Assembly (NCBI GenBank): GCA_964036275.1
Contig: CAXIWQ010000005.1
Location: 1 to 64,000, forward strand
Length of the DNA stretch: 64,000 nt
Direction: 5' to 3'
Source: Litoditis marina
Taxonomy: Eukaryota > Nematoda > Chromadorea > Rhabditida > Rhabditidae
Shown: one piece after another, positions 37,113 through 47,132 of the stretch
Layout of the letters: each line of letters begins with the position of its first letter
Position numbering within the stretch: the first letter of the stretch is position 1
Translations under genes and position numbers: made by a program
The notes under the pieces: model-generated
What the model saw: only the letters and a program-made list of their open reading frames with translations
Databases searched by the model: none
What the model was told of the DNA's origin: nothing

Positions 37113-37406
37113 TCGAATCTCTGCCCATATGTCGAAGAGTCGTTGGTCCCTGATCGTTTCCGAGTGGCGCCCGTTTGATCGAGAGCGGGTGCGTGGCCGT
37201 CCAATGGTCCGTTGGCGTGATGAACTTGTCGAGGCAGTTTGGAGTTATAACCGAACCGTGAGAAGAGGCCGAGTCCGGCCACCCAATATCCGTGGCGAAG
37301 AGATATTCCGAGTATGCAGAGATAAAGATATCTGGAGGGCAGTCAAGGAACACCATTTCGCAACGATTTGAAGTGATCTAATAAATCTTGAAATCTTGAA
37401 ATCTTA
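37113..37406 (+). mobile_element. 5'-truncated RTE-type LINE 3' end (copy 1)
   Basis: A 294-bp LINE tail inserted in a SatB monomer and flanked by the 7-bp direct repeat AAGCTCT (37106-37112 and 37407-37413). This is the mark of target-primed reverse transcription. An 80-codon frame (37129-37371) encodes a reverse-transcriptase C-terminal tail: RW...EWRPFD...RVRGRP..RWRDEL near its start and an RDKDIWR motif near its end. That pattern is typical of RTE-type elements, where it follows the RT domain and forms the end of the protein. After the stop come a very short 3' UTR and three copies of an AATCTTGA-like repeat, another RTE habit. The catalytic parts are absent, so it cannot move by itself. 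The first ATG is internal to the old ORF. Confidence 0.88.
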
Positions 37407-37723
37407 AAGCTCTGTATCGAAACTCAGAAAGTTCGAATTTTGGCCGCGCTGATATTCAATCGGCCGGGTTCCGAAGTTTTCACCGGTCAACCTGAAGATT
37501 GTAAATAGGTCAATTGTTTCATGTTAGTTGTTACTATAAGTGGAAAGATAGTCCAATTAAGTAGTAACAGCGTACTAAAGGTGTTTCATGTATACAAGCT
37601 CTGTATCGAAACTAAGAAAGTTCGAATTTTGGCCGCGCTGATATTGAATCGGCCGGATTGCGAAGTTTTCACAGGTCAATCTGAAGATTGTACGAAGGCC
37701 AATTGTTTCATAATAGTTGTTAC

Positions 37724-38230
37724 TGTCATGTAAGACTGAGTAACGTAAATATCAATACAATCGATCCCCACGTTACTCATATTGCGTATCAGAGTGTCCA
37801 CAACTTTCGTGTGTCAGCTGCCAGGTCATAGTTATGAAATACAACTGCTGACAGCTGGGTAAGTTATCGCCACCGTATCCTAGGACTGACCCGACAAAAC
37901 CTCGCAACAAACAGCTGGCTCCACCGAGGGAACGAGAGATTCGGGACAGGAAAGATGTTACGCAATCCGACAGATGACATGCATGGACTATAAAAGAAGA
38001 GCCGAGCAGATCAAAGGGACTTCGTTAATTTGTGATCATGTAGATATTATTGTTTCCCTTCCTATTCGTACACTCCGGTCTTTCGATACGAAACTCTTCT
38101 GATGTAAAACTCTTCTCCTGTTTAAACCCCTTTTCCAGGGAAATACAAAACTCTCTCTCTTTCTCTTTGTATATAATGTGTACATTAGCTTTGATCAAAT
38201 AAAGATTATACCAAAGAAAGTGTGTGTACA
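37724..38230 (+). mobile_element. Orphan LTR-like sequence
   Basis: The island opens with TGTCATGTAAG and a matching end GTGTGTACA occurs at 38230, giving a TGT...ACA frame of 507 bp. Inside are TATAAAAG (37989-37996), a CT-rich stretch near 38150-38165, and AATAAA (38198-38203) about 30 bp before the end. This order (U3 with TATA, R, polyadenylation signal, short U5) is what an LTR shows. I saw no second copy in the window and no convincing primer-binding site just downstream, so it may be a solo LTR or a 5' LTR cut from its element. The right border is the least certain part. Confidence 0.5.
37989..37996 (+). promoter_or_regulatory. TATA box of the LTR-like sequence
   Basis: TATAAAAG preceded by GGAC and followed by a GC-richer stretch. 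It sits about 265 bp into the putative LTR and about 200 bp before its AATAAA. Confidence 0.5.
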
Positions 38231-40400
38231 TGAGATATCAAAATACGGTCGTGGTAAAATAAACTCCGGCAGGAATATAAAGTCAGGGTCTTGATATGGA
38301 GTTCCCGGAGATTTTTTCTGAATATCACCTCAGACTGTAGTTTGGTATATCATGTACACAAGACTCACCTGGCACATATAACATTTTCACAATAACCAAT
38401 AACAAGATCCAGATTATAACCGAGCCAAATTCAACTAATAATTGAATGAAATGATTTCCAATGAGCAGTAATTCCAAAACATTAGGTTGGTTAATTATAA
38501 TAATTCTAGTTCACACTTCAAATCTTGAGTTAATCTAAAACAATAGAAGATCACACAAGTTCTGATTGAAACACTTCAAAGGCAAACTTTCGCGGATCTT
38601 GCTTATTTTAAAGGAATAAACTTACACTAATTAAACTGCTAAAAAACCATCTCAAAAACGAGATATCTTGTAATTAACTAATTTTGTTCCGAATTCCTTT
38701 CGTCCGTTTCAAGACGAACTTCTTAAATCGAGAAAGCTGAGCACACCTTTTATTTACACAGCAAACGACACACACGGCTAAATATGGAACTACAGATTGA
38801 GGAATACACTAAGAGGTTGGCAAGGAGAATAGGAGAAAGGTTAGTTACATTAACCCTTTACAATACAACAGTTCCAGGTATCTTTTGTTATTCAAAAGTA
38901 TTTTTGTAGGACGTTTTCATTTTCAAGTATTTCCTAATTATCTCTGAAAAACTATTAGAAGAATAAAAACACTTATCGAATGTCAGACGAGTAATGTAAA
39001 GAGTTACTGGTTAATGCAGAGCGTAGTATCAAAAGTGTATGATAATAAGAATCAAACTGGCAATAGTTAAACAGTAACAATAATAATAAATAATTGTATA
39101 GGCACTGAAACAAAATAATAAGTTATATATACGGGTAACAATGATGGTAGTAAAGATTACAGGTGATGACGAGAACAAATGTCAAATATAGTGATTTGCA
39201 TTAGCTTGATAACAATAATAGTTAAGATAACAAGTGAAAACTGAAATAATAGTTATATACAATGATTCTCGCGGCTGGCGACCCGGTTCCCAGTTTCCCA
39301 GAGTGTTTTTTTTAGTATCAAAAACTAATATAAAGTGAGTATAATACATGAGTATTCCCGTACCACTTAGTTTTCTCGATTATAAATCATACACACCTGA
39401 AAGAAGGATAGTGAGCAAAGGATAAATATCGTCACATAAGAGCGTTTTTGGAAATTTAATTTTACAAATGTACTGGGAGCCAAGTCGCCGCAGGGGTACC
39501 CCCTACAAAAGAACCGTAGGTAAATCGCTAGCACCTGAGTTCAGCGTTAAAAATAATCTAGCTAGAGAAATAATAATCGAATCTAAAATTTTGGAGACGT
39601 CTTGAATGGGGATTCAACCAAAAATAAGAACGCTGAACTCAAATAAAATGAAAAACAAAACATGCAGTAATCAAGAGAAGTACTCTCTTTATACAGCTCT
39701 TTTCACCAACTTTTCCCATTTAATGTTATTTTGAATTAATCTTGAATCGTTCTCACACTCATTTGGAGGTCGTTCCACTAAACAATGTACGAGAGTGTTC
39801 TGCCTGACTAAACTTGAGGACGGGATTTCTTTTTTTTGCAGTGAAATGACTTAGCATTACCTTATCTCCAGAAAATTTGCCGAGACACTCGCATTTGGTT
39901 GAATAATAGGTTGTATAGAAACTATTGTTGCTCAATTGATTCCTACGAAATATTTAACTGTATATCTTTTTTGATCTAGAATTGATTCTATTGAGTGCGC
40001 CAGCAGTGTCAACGCACTGTTCCGTTTCCCCACACGTGTTCCGGTGGCAATATGTTAAATTCCTCATGCCACCTGCAGCTAGTGTGTACGATTCCACTCT
40101 GGAACTGTTTTTTTTTTTTGACTCAAGCCTAGATCCTAGATAATTACCGACGCGCGCATGACTACATTGCAGTAGAGATGTGTTATTTGATGAAACAGAT
40201 TGTGAGGAGTGAGGATGTCTGTGGGTGAAAAGAGCCATATAGTGTCGAGAAAAGAGATAATTCCATTCATTCCCGCTGAGACTTGGGCAGTGTGCCAACA
40301 ACACTTTTGAACGGTCTTTCATTTCTTAATTTTCTAAGCGGTTGATCACCTTTTTTTACAGCACTTGACCAAAAAGAAGTGCCAGAAAACCCATATTTTT
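38231..40400. other. AT-rich DNA with no supported gene
   Basis: About 2.2 kb of AT-rich sequence with many homopolymer runs. ORFs are short and have no recognisable motif or paired splice sites. I see no tRNA, no satellite and no clear transposon ends. The 3' UTR of the minus-strand gene probably ends near its right border. Confidence 0.6.
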
Positions 40401-40406
40401 TTTATT
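40401..40406 (-). terminator. AATAAA polyadenylation signal for the minus-strand gene
   Basis: On the minus strand AATAAA lies about 180 bp past the predicted stop codon at 40588, in a T-rich (plus-strand) context. This is a reasonable 3' end for the exon series to its right. Confidence 0.4.
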
Positions 40407-40587
40407 AATTAAATTCATTCGAAAGTTCGTTGCCACGTCTTCAAAGTCTCGGCAGGGGATGACGGGAACCATAACTCCCTAATCGAAGTTAACCGTGTCA
40501 AAGGGTATATCTCCGGCCTTCGAGATACACAAAACTACTTTTTTCGCCTGGACTAGCTTCTTCAGAAGAGTAGTTTTTCTCAAGGAC

Positions 40588-41809
40588 TCATATTGCAATC
40601 CCAGTAGAGAAATGGACAAACATTGCGCCTTTACCAGTAGTTGCTCCAACCCCAATGGGATCCTTGAAGTGTTCCGGAAATGCACCTCGACGTGCCCAAG
40701 TCTGCAAGAAATACATTGAAAACATCTAGAATGAGATAAAATAAAAGGGAAATTATCTTGTTACATTTTCTAGGTTATAAACTTCGGGTATACAAATGAG
40801 TTATTGTTTTTGTAGTAATCCTTTGAGGAACTGATTCAAATCGAGAACAAAATAACTCAATAATTACATCCTAACAAATAGTTTTAGATAGTTAAATGAC
40901 TCTCAAATCTCGAATTCAGATATAATATTAAAACATATTTCAATGAGAACTCACTTGAGCATCGAGATTAGAATTTCTGACCCCGAATACATACAAAATG
41001 CCGTCTTCCACATCGGGACTGAAATAGATCAATTAAGTCATCAGAGTAGAAAAGTGCGGATTTTTTTGAAATTCTTTTACTAATTTAACCAACAATATCA
41101 ATTGCAAAATGAATACAGTCAAAAAGAAAATTTCTTCACTCTTTAGTTTATTCTCCCACGCGTTAATCCAGCTGGTAACTACACATAAGGATAATGTTGC
41201 CTGAGAAAAAGTCCCAACTGCCACTAAATTTTCCTCATAGAAAGAAGGGAACAACAAACCTTTCAGTGGTGTTGTCATATCGTTCATTGTACACACGGCC
41301 TTCACCGGGGATGACCCATCACAGAACAGCGCCGTTCTCTTTACTCCCCCACGTAGAAAATCTCCTAATAGAGAAATGAATACAAAGTGTGCTTTGTAGC
41401 GTGTCCCATCCAGTACGGCAGAAATATGCAAGGTGGTAACTGAGGGCAAATTGAACAGAGTTTCCTTCAGAAGTCTAAGAACGTTCTGAAAAAACAAAAT
41501 TCAATAAAGAACTGAACAACTCCAAAATTGAATTCCATAAGAAGACATAATCTGTCTACCGCACACTTTTCGCTGAAAAACTCAGGAGATTATGACTGGA
41601 GATCATTGGGGTTCTCAATCAATTCCTATATCCCATCTGATTCTAAAAAATTTTCTGGAATGTTCAAAAACTAAAAACCACTGAATTCTAATAGCAATTT
41701 CTGCATTTCGAGAGATCATTCTAAGAAAATGACTATGTAATTAAGAACAAACCAAGAAAGCCAATAGAGCGGCCAGTGGGCTCCGAGAAAGGCTGAGATC
41801 CGACGTCAT
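40588..41809 (-). CDS. Unrecognised multi-exon gene, 3' exon group
   Basis: Five minus-strand exons can be joined in one frame: 41753-41809, 41260-41485, 41185-41200 (16-bp micro-exon), 40955-41018, 40588-40701 with a TGA stop. Acceptors are AATTTCAG, TTTTTTCAG, TTTTCTCAG, TATTTCAG and TTCTTGCAG; donors are GTTTGT, GTTTGT, GTGTAG and GTGAGT. Phases agree across every join. The product is about 159 residues and has stretches such as GNIILIPDVEDGILYVFG and EHFKDPIGVGATTGKGA, which look like ordinary folded protein, but I do not recognise the family. The first exon starts with ATG straight after TTTCAG. This could be an internal exon of the model at 42270-44135, or the trans-spliced start of a separate gene. 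The micro-exon donor is weak: using GTAGTT two bases later gives another open frame that ends near 40479. Confidence 0.5.
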
Positions 41810-42192
41810 CTGAAATTGATTTATTTTGTTAAAAAAAAATAAAGAACAATAACATACAGAATAATTGAGAGAGAATGAAACAAGCCAAATTAGGGTGAGC
41901 GGATACGATGAAATAAAAGAGGGGTTTTGTAATTTCATGAAAACTTCAAAAGGTTAAAATACAGGTAAAAAGCTGACACTTAGACGAATAATTGAATATT
42001 CTAAATGTGTACAAAGTTGATAGAGTAGCCCAAGCCTTTTTAGGACAAGATGTTTTTCCCGGGCGAAAATTCGTTGATTACACCACAGTTTGGAAGTTTC
42101 AAATAGTACACATTTTGAGAATATACAATTTCTTTTCAGTAATCTCAGAATAAACCAAAGTAGATTAGAGAATATACTAAATGAAGTAGCAT

Positions 42193-42204
42193 GGGGGGGG
42201 GGGG
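42193..42204 (+). repeat. Poly-G run (12 G)
   Basis: A homopolymer of twelve G in otherwise AT-rich DNA, in the intron or spacer between the two minus-strand exon groups. It is prone to sequencing length error. Confidence 0.8.
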
Positions 42205-42269
42205 CGTATCAATATCAAAAGAGGATATTCAGAGAACGAGGACAGAATTTGAAGAACTGTAGCGGGACT

Positions 42270-44135
42270 TTAAATGGGTAAAACGGGAACGACTGTGCAG
42301 TGGTCAGATGACGAGATGAAATGTTGCAGAAGATTCGGGTGCAAGTTGGGCACAACCCCTCGTGTAGACATTTCAGCAGTGAACGAATTCAATCCGGGCG
42401 ACGACAAGAAACCGTTGAAACAGTATGAAGTCGCCTGGCCACGAAGAAAGGTCTCAAGGAGAGAGACTGGAACCGTCAATCCGGCCTCTGTTCCGTTGAC
42501 AACAACATGACCGAAACGGAGAGCGAGACCAAACGTGTGAGCATCCCAGGAGAACGGCTCACCGTTCGAGAACACGCTCTCCGCGCCTGCGGCATGTAAG
42601 GAAACTGAAAAATGAAGGTTGGTCAAAAAGCATTAGCAAGTTCAGATCAATTCTATGGTACGCCTTCAATACATAGTTCCAAACAACTATCGAATAAAAG
42701 TAAACGCTTCTTTGGAACAACTTTTGACCACAATTTACTTTAAAAGATCGGTTTTGTTTTCATCCCTGTTTCTTTTCCTAAAAGGACGTGTACAGAAAAT
42801 TTAACCAGAACTATAACAAAAGGAGGATATACTTTCAGTTCTACGAACATATATATATTAAATGAAGGAGTTAAAGATTATACAGTTAGATACACTTTCA
42901 TTCCGTCCTTCTTTAAAACAAACAAACAAGAAACTCAGGATTTCCGGCAAAATTGAACGAATTCCCTCTCATGAACAATCTTTCAGTATACAGCAATTTA
43001 GCGACTTTCCAAGCGAGAATTTTTCTACTCAGTAAAATAATAATAACAGTTTCTCACCAACAAAAGCTCGGATAGATGAATTAGTAGATATTTCCATGAT
43101 AGCCGGTTGATTGGGGGAAAACCAAAAGGTTGTCAGAAAGGTTTCTCCTCTGACCAAGTGGCCCATGGCCAAAGAGTGTAGCATCACTCGAGAACGAGAT
43201 GTTCTGAGACATCTGGGAGTTCTTCCTCCAACGTTAATCACTTCTAAGGGGGGTAGCGAGACGAAGGTAGAAATGAGAGCATTCTCCAGAATGCGAGCAT
43301 GCTGCGAAAATAAAAAGCAGTAACAATTATAAAAGCTACGTAATTCCCAAAAGAAAAACGAATTCATGCTAATACAATTAGGATTAACTGCTTTGAGGGC
43401 AGATTATAGAACGTTATCGATCGGGGAATCGAAAAACGAAAACATTAGTTCACTTACCCAAAACAAATATTACGTTATTTCCAGTTAGATAATAATAGTT
43501 GAACAATTAGCTGAAACCTTCGAGCCTGATGTCCTAAATTATAGTCAATTTACATAATTTCTTGATACATTAACTGCTGGTCTGAACAGAAAACACTAAA
43601 GATTATTTAATTAGTGGTATAGTATAACTACAAATGTGGAAATTTTAAGTAGTACTCTCAGTACAATGTCGATATTTTAAGAATGACATAGTAATTTTGT
43701 ACCTTGCTCATAACTACAACTTGTCTAAAACACTTTTGTCGAAGGGCTAACTTTACTGAAAATGGATAATTATCAAGAACCAAAATGGATTAATTGAGTT
43801 AAACATACTGTGCAAATGTTTTGGAGTTCATATTCGTAGTCTGATCTCTCATTACGTTCATTTCTCTGCACATGGCTAGTAGGAATAGCGTTCATTTTCT
43901 GTTGTGAAGTCTGAAATAGAGAATTTTCCATAAAACTAAATTTATTATGGAAATCTTTCGCTCGTAGTATCAATTTTCTTCCTCAGCATATTTGTAGGAC
44001 GTACAAGCATACACAAGACAGCTGTAGTCCTCTTCAACACTCTCAACAGAGATATTACACAGGTTGTTATTGCGAAAGAACCTGGTAAGCTTCTGTGAAT
44101 GATATATCGTTTATCTTCAACAATCTGCGCCTCAT
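42270..44135 (-). CDS. Unrecognised multi-exon gene, 5' exon group
   Basis: Four minus-strand exons join in phase: 44082-44135 (ATG, 18 codons, donor GTTCTT), 43809-43910 (acceptor TATTTCAG, donor GTATGT), 43058-43301 (acceptor TTTTCGCAG, donor GTGAGA) and 42604 down to a stop at 42270-42272 (acceptor TTTTTCAG). Exon 3 ends in phase 1 and exon 4 starts with the two bases needed to complete a valine codon. The predicted protein is about 244 residues with beta-strand-like patches (e.g. RFGHVVVNGTEAGLTV) and no signal peptide. The family is not recognised. Exon 4 may instead use a donor before its stop and continue into exon 41753-41809, which begins in phase 0; then both groups form one gene of roughly 390 residues. 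The ATG lies only about 20 bp from a TATA-like motif, so exon 1 is less certain than exons 2-4. Confidence 0.5.
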
Positions 44136-44152
44136 CGGCGAGAGACAACCAC

Positions 44153-44159
44153 TATATAA
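44153..44159 (+). promoter_or_regulatory. TATA-like motif upstream of the gag leader
   Basis: TATATAA, followed about 30 bp later by the CACCCACACTGG region where transcription could start. The motif is nearly self-complementary and also lies just upstream of the minus-strand ATG at 44135, so it sits between two divergent coding units. If it serves gag, the sequence to its left would be LTR U3 or a captured promoter. Confidence 0.4.
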
Positions 44160-44249
44160 TGAGGGGCGGAGTGAACCAACACCCACACTGGACAGCCAGC
44201 TCGCACGACTCTAGTGCGCCAACAACTACCGTATCCTATATCGCCACAA

Positions 44250-44312
44250 ATTCGAAACTGCCTACGTTTCGAATACACCATCAACAAATTCGAAACTGCC
44301 CACGTTTCGAAT
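44250..44312 (+). repeat. Tandem hairpins in the gag leader
   Basis: Two near-identical copies of about 32 bp, each with a perfect 9-bp inverted repeat: ATTCGAAAC, 7-nt loop, GTTTCGAAT (44250-44274 and 44288-44312). A weaker third half-site follows near 44371. Retroelement leaders often carry stem-loops for RNA dimerisation and packaging; that role is inferred from position only. Confidence 0.65.
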
Positions 44313-44474
44313 ATATCAGTAACAAATTGAACACTAGATTAGATCGAATTCACCACGCCACTCAAATTCGAAATTACTTATATTCACAATCCGCAGGGAA
44401 CAAGGGAAGCACAGGAGTTCAACAACAACAGGGCAATCTGAAACGAAGGAGTGGAGAACAACAAGGAAAGCAAG

Positions 44475-44603
44475 GTCAGTTAACACGTTTGAATTAAATT
44501 TTCATATTAAAGCAAATCAAATAAAAAATAAAATAAAATAAGGAATAGGTAAGAAGTACAATTGTGGTGAATCAAAACGTGTAATCACTGATAACATTTT
44601 CAG
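44475..44603 (+). other. Intron in the gag leader
   Basis: Donor CAAG/GTCAGT and acceptor ACATTTTCAG/CCC bound a 129-bp, very AT-rich intron (repeated AAATA near 44520-44543). Splicing joins the open frame upstream (stop-free from 44099) in phase to the gag ATG at 44615, reading Ala-Leu-Gln-Tyr-Met. The translated start could therefore lie upstream, for example at ATG 44159, although that ATG overlaps the TATA-like motif. Confidence 0.55.
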
Positions 44604-44614
44604 CCCTTCAGTAT

Positions 44615-46502
44615 ATGTCAAGAAGTGGATCACAAGTTGATCTGAATAGCACAGGTTCATTTACAGATTTTGATCCAAACGATTTCTTTACACCGAATAG
44701 AACCAATAGAACAGAATCGTCATCTAGTGAGGAAGACCAAACCTTTATCGATAACAGACTTTTTGACCCCGATCTCACAGAAAGAGAGAAACGCCAAATC
44801 CGCAGGGAACAAAATAGAGCATTTTCACAAGCTCAAACGGTAAACAAATCAAATAGAACACAATCACTTTCGCCAAATAGAGGATTCCGTACAACAAGTT
44901 CAAACCCAATAGTTCCGAATCTCGTTAATTCTCCACGTAGAATTAGTAATAGTTATAACAACTTAGCACTTCTCATTCCACCAGTAGTCTCACTTGCTAA
45001 CCAAACTAACATGGCTGTACCTCAGGCATTGACAGATGCTCTCGACAAACTTGCTAGTTCTATGGATAATATGGCTCTCTCTGGATATGCCAAGGAATTG
45101 CCAGTTTTCAAAGGTGAGAATGGAGCAAAAGGAATCAGATCTTTCTTTGCATCGTTCAATGAAATTGGTACAGCACTAGGTATGAATGAAGAAAAACTAG
45201 CAGCACTTTTACCACTACATCTGAGAGGCAAGGCAAAAGCTGTTTATGATAGCGCAACGCAAGCTCAAAAAGACGACTGGCGACAAATTTCTACTTTTCT
45301 CAAAGATCACTTTACTACAGCAAGTTTTTTAGACAATATACAAGCTCAAGTGATGACTTTGAAAATGAGCTCAACCGAGAGCCCAACATCTTTTTCGCAA
45401 CGTATCTTTCACTCTCTTTCTGAAGCGTACCCTAATGATAATGTTCAGCGCGACCGCATGAAAAGGCCTATTTTTTGTAACGGGTTATGTGATTCTATTA
45501 AACAGAAGCTCTTATTGTTAGGACCACTCAATGCTGATTACGCGACTTTAGTTAGCGATGCAGAAAGAATATATGATATAACAAAATATGAACCTCATCA
45601 ATCTACGGAAAATTCGTTAGTTAATAAAGTAAACACTCTAGTCGACTCTCTTTCCGGAATAGTTCAGAATAATTCTCAAAACAATCATTATCCCCAAATT
45701 GATACAAGATTCTCTAACAGAAGACCAAGTTTTGAGAGAAGTAGATACCGCAACGACACTAGACCTTTTGAACAAAGATATGGTTACCAACCCACCAGAT
45801 GGACAGCACGAGATTACGGTAACCAGGGACATTACGAGAGAAATAGGTATCCCTATCAAATGAGAGGAAATAGAAGAATGGACCCTAGGACAACAGGTCG
45901 ATATCACCCATACTTTCCTAACTCAACAAATGAGAGACCGATAAGAGTTTCACGAAATTTTGCGACTAACTATACTCACCCACCTTTCAATTCCAACTCC
46001 AGTAATAGGTATCGTGACGAAAATAACGGACAGAAATGGATCAGATCAGACTTTGTTCCAGGAAGAACTGAAAGAACAAACAATTCACATTATAGTAGAA
46101 ATCGTTCGAGATCAAGAGATCCAGTTAACGCAAATTTTCAACAACCAGAACGCACAGTTCGATTTCAACAAGAAGAAAATCGGCCTCAGAGGTCACGATC
46201 GCAGACACCAGTGAGAACTGTGAACTCCGTAGTTACTAATTCACCAAGTAGTAAACCAAATTTTATAATTCCGAAAACTTTATTTATTTGTACTATAATT
46301 TGTAGTTTGCTCATAACAACCGAAGCCATACCAGGTCGCAAATTCAATTTGTGCGGAAATTCGAAATCGGGTTGGCCAATTGCCTTTCCAGATCCCATTG
46401 AATGTAGAATGAATAAAAACAAAACCAGTTTTGGAATGGCTACAGTAGATATTTACACAGAAAAAACTGAACCCACTGTCAGATTAGCTTTTCATTGCTT
46501 TT
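44615..46502 (+). pseudogene. gag: LTR-retrotransposon gag with short env-like tail, pol missing, 3' end lost
   Basis: Structural polyprotein of an LTR retrotransposon. Residues 1-130 are polar and Ser/Asn/Arg rich. From about 160 to 325 lies a retrotransposon gag/capsid core: a PVFKGENG-type start, LPLHLRGKAKAVYD near 200, W..IS.FLKDHF, and an F..GL...IKQKL motif. Residues 330-545 are basic and rich in Arg, Asn and Tyr, as expected for RNA binding, with no CCHC knuckle. At about 558-572 is a hydrophobic, signal-peptide-like segment, followed by about 55 residues with spaced cysteines that resemble the start of an envelope glycoprotein. Protease, reverse transcriptase and integrase are absent between the two parts. 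The frame continues past 46502 into SatB and the SatA module, to a stop at 46715-46717, adding about 71 satellite-coded residues. Ty3/gypsy-like is my best guess. Not functional as an element. Confidence 0.75.
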
Positions 46503-46645
46503 GTAGTAACAGTGTACTAAAGGTTTTTCATGTAGACAAGCTCTGTATCGAAACTCAGAAAGTTCGAATTTTGGCCGCGCTGATATTGAATCGGCCGGAT
46601 TTCGAAGTTTTCACAGGTCAATCTGAACATTGTACGAAGGCCAAT

Positions 46646-46750
46646 GTTCAACTGATGATGACCCAACCCTCTGAGAAAACCCAAAACCGTCTTGAATCAG
46701 GGTCGAAACGGTTTTGAGTTTATCTCTTACTGAGCACATTAACCTAATCA
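46646..46750 (+). repeat. 105-bp SatA-derived module (copy 2)
   Basis: As far as I can see identical to copy 1, with the intact C-G changed hairpin 2 stem. Because it lies downstream of the gag frame, it supplies the last 24 codons of that chimeric ORF. Confidence 0.9.
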
Positions 46751-46838
46751 TGTTTCATAATAGTTGTTACAATAAGTGGGAAGATAGTCCAATTAAGTGG
46801 TAACAGTGTACGGAAGGTTTTTCATGTATACAAGCTCT

Positions 46839-47132
46839 TCGAATCTCTGCCCATATGTCGAAGAGTCGTTGGTCCCTGATCGTTTCCGAGTGGCGCCCGT
46901 TTGATCGAGAGCGGGTGCGTGGCCGTCCAATGGTCCGTTGGCGTGATGAACTTGTCGAGGCAGTTCGGAGTTATAACCGAACCGTGAGAAGAGGCCGAGT
47001 CCGGCCACCCAATATCCGTGGCGAAGAGATATTCCGAGTATGCAGAGATAAAGATATCTGGAGGGCAGTCAAGGAACACCATTTCGCAACGATTTGAAGT
47101 GATCTAATAAATCTTGAAATCTTGAAATCTTA
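46839..47132 (+). mobile_element. RTE-type LINE 3' end (copy 2)
   Basis: Same boundaries, AAGCTCT duplication and 80-codon frame (46855-47097) as copy 1. It has Arg instead of Trp in the EAVRSYN stretch, as do copies 3-5, so the Trp of copy 1 is the derived state. Confidence 0.88.

Larger units (their letters stand above)
36777..37723 (+). repeat. Left copy of a 947-bp direct repeat flanking the island
   Basis: Identical in layout and almost in sequence to 46503-47449 (offset 9726). The one difference I noticed is GCAGTTTGGAG here versus GCAGTTCGGAG there. It contains SatB, the 105-bp SatA module, and the LINE tail. Its right end (37723) and the left end of the other copy (46503) are exactly the two borders of the island, so the island looks like an insertion bounded by a 947-bp target duplication. 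Confidence 0.85.
37724..46502. other. Non-satellite island within SatB
   Basis: SatB stops after GTTGTTAC at 37723 and resumes with GTAGTAACAG at 46503. The 8779 bp between them have no satellite sequence. Relative to an intact monomer, 26 bp are missing between the two flanks. The island holds an LTR-like stretch, AT-rich DNA, a minus-strand exon series and a plus-strand gag ORF. Direct copies of a 947-bp SatB/LINE block lie on both sides. Confidence 0.9.

Noticed and set aside
37067..37356. Minus-strand ORFs of 71 and 86 codons over the LINE tail
   Set aside because: They are antisense shadows of the RT C-terminal frame, which has the recognisable motifs.
39954..40322. 122-codon minus-strand ORF
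   Set aside because: No domain, no convincing splice sites or start context, and composition like the surrounding non-coding DNA.
42274..42510. 78-codon plus-strand ORF opposite exon 4
   Set aside because: The minus strand has a good TTTTTCAG acceptor and phase agreement with exon 43058-43301; the plus strand has neither.
44560..44590. LTR end (GTACA) followed by a TGGTGAATC primer-binding site before gag
   Set aside because: It lies inside the predicted leader intron, and I cannot match the sequence to a tRNA 3' end with any confidence.
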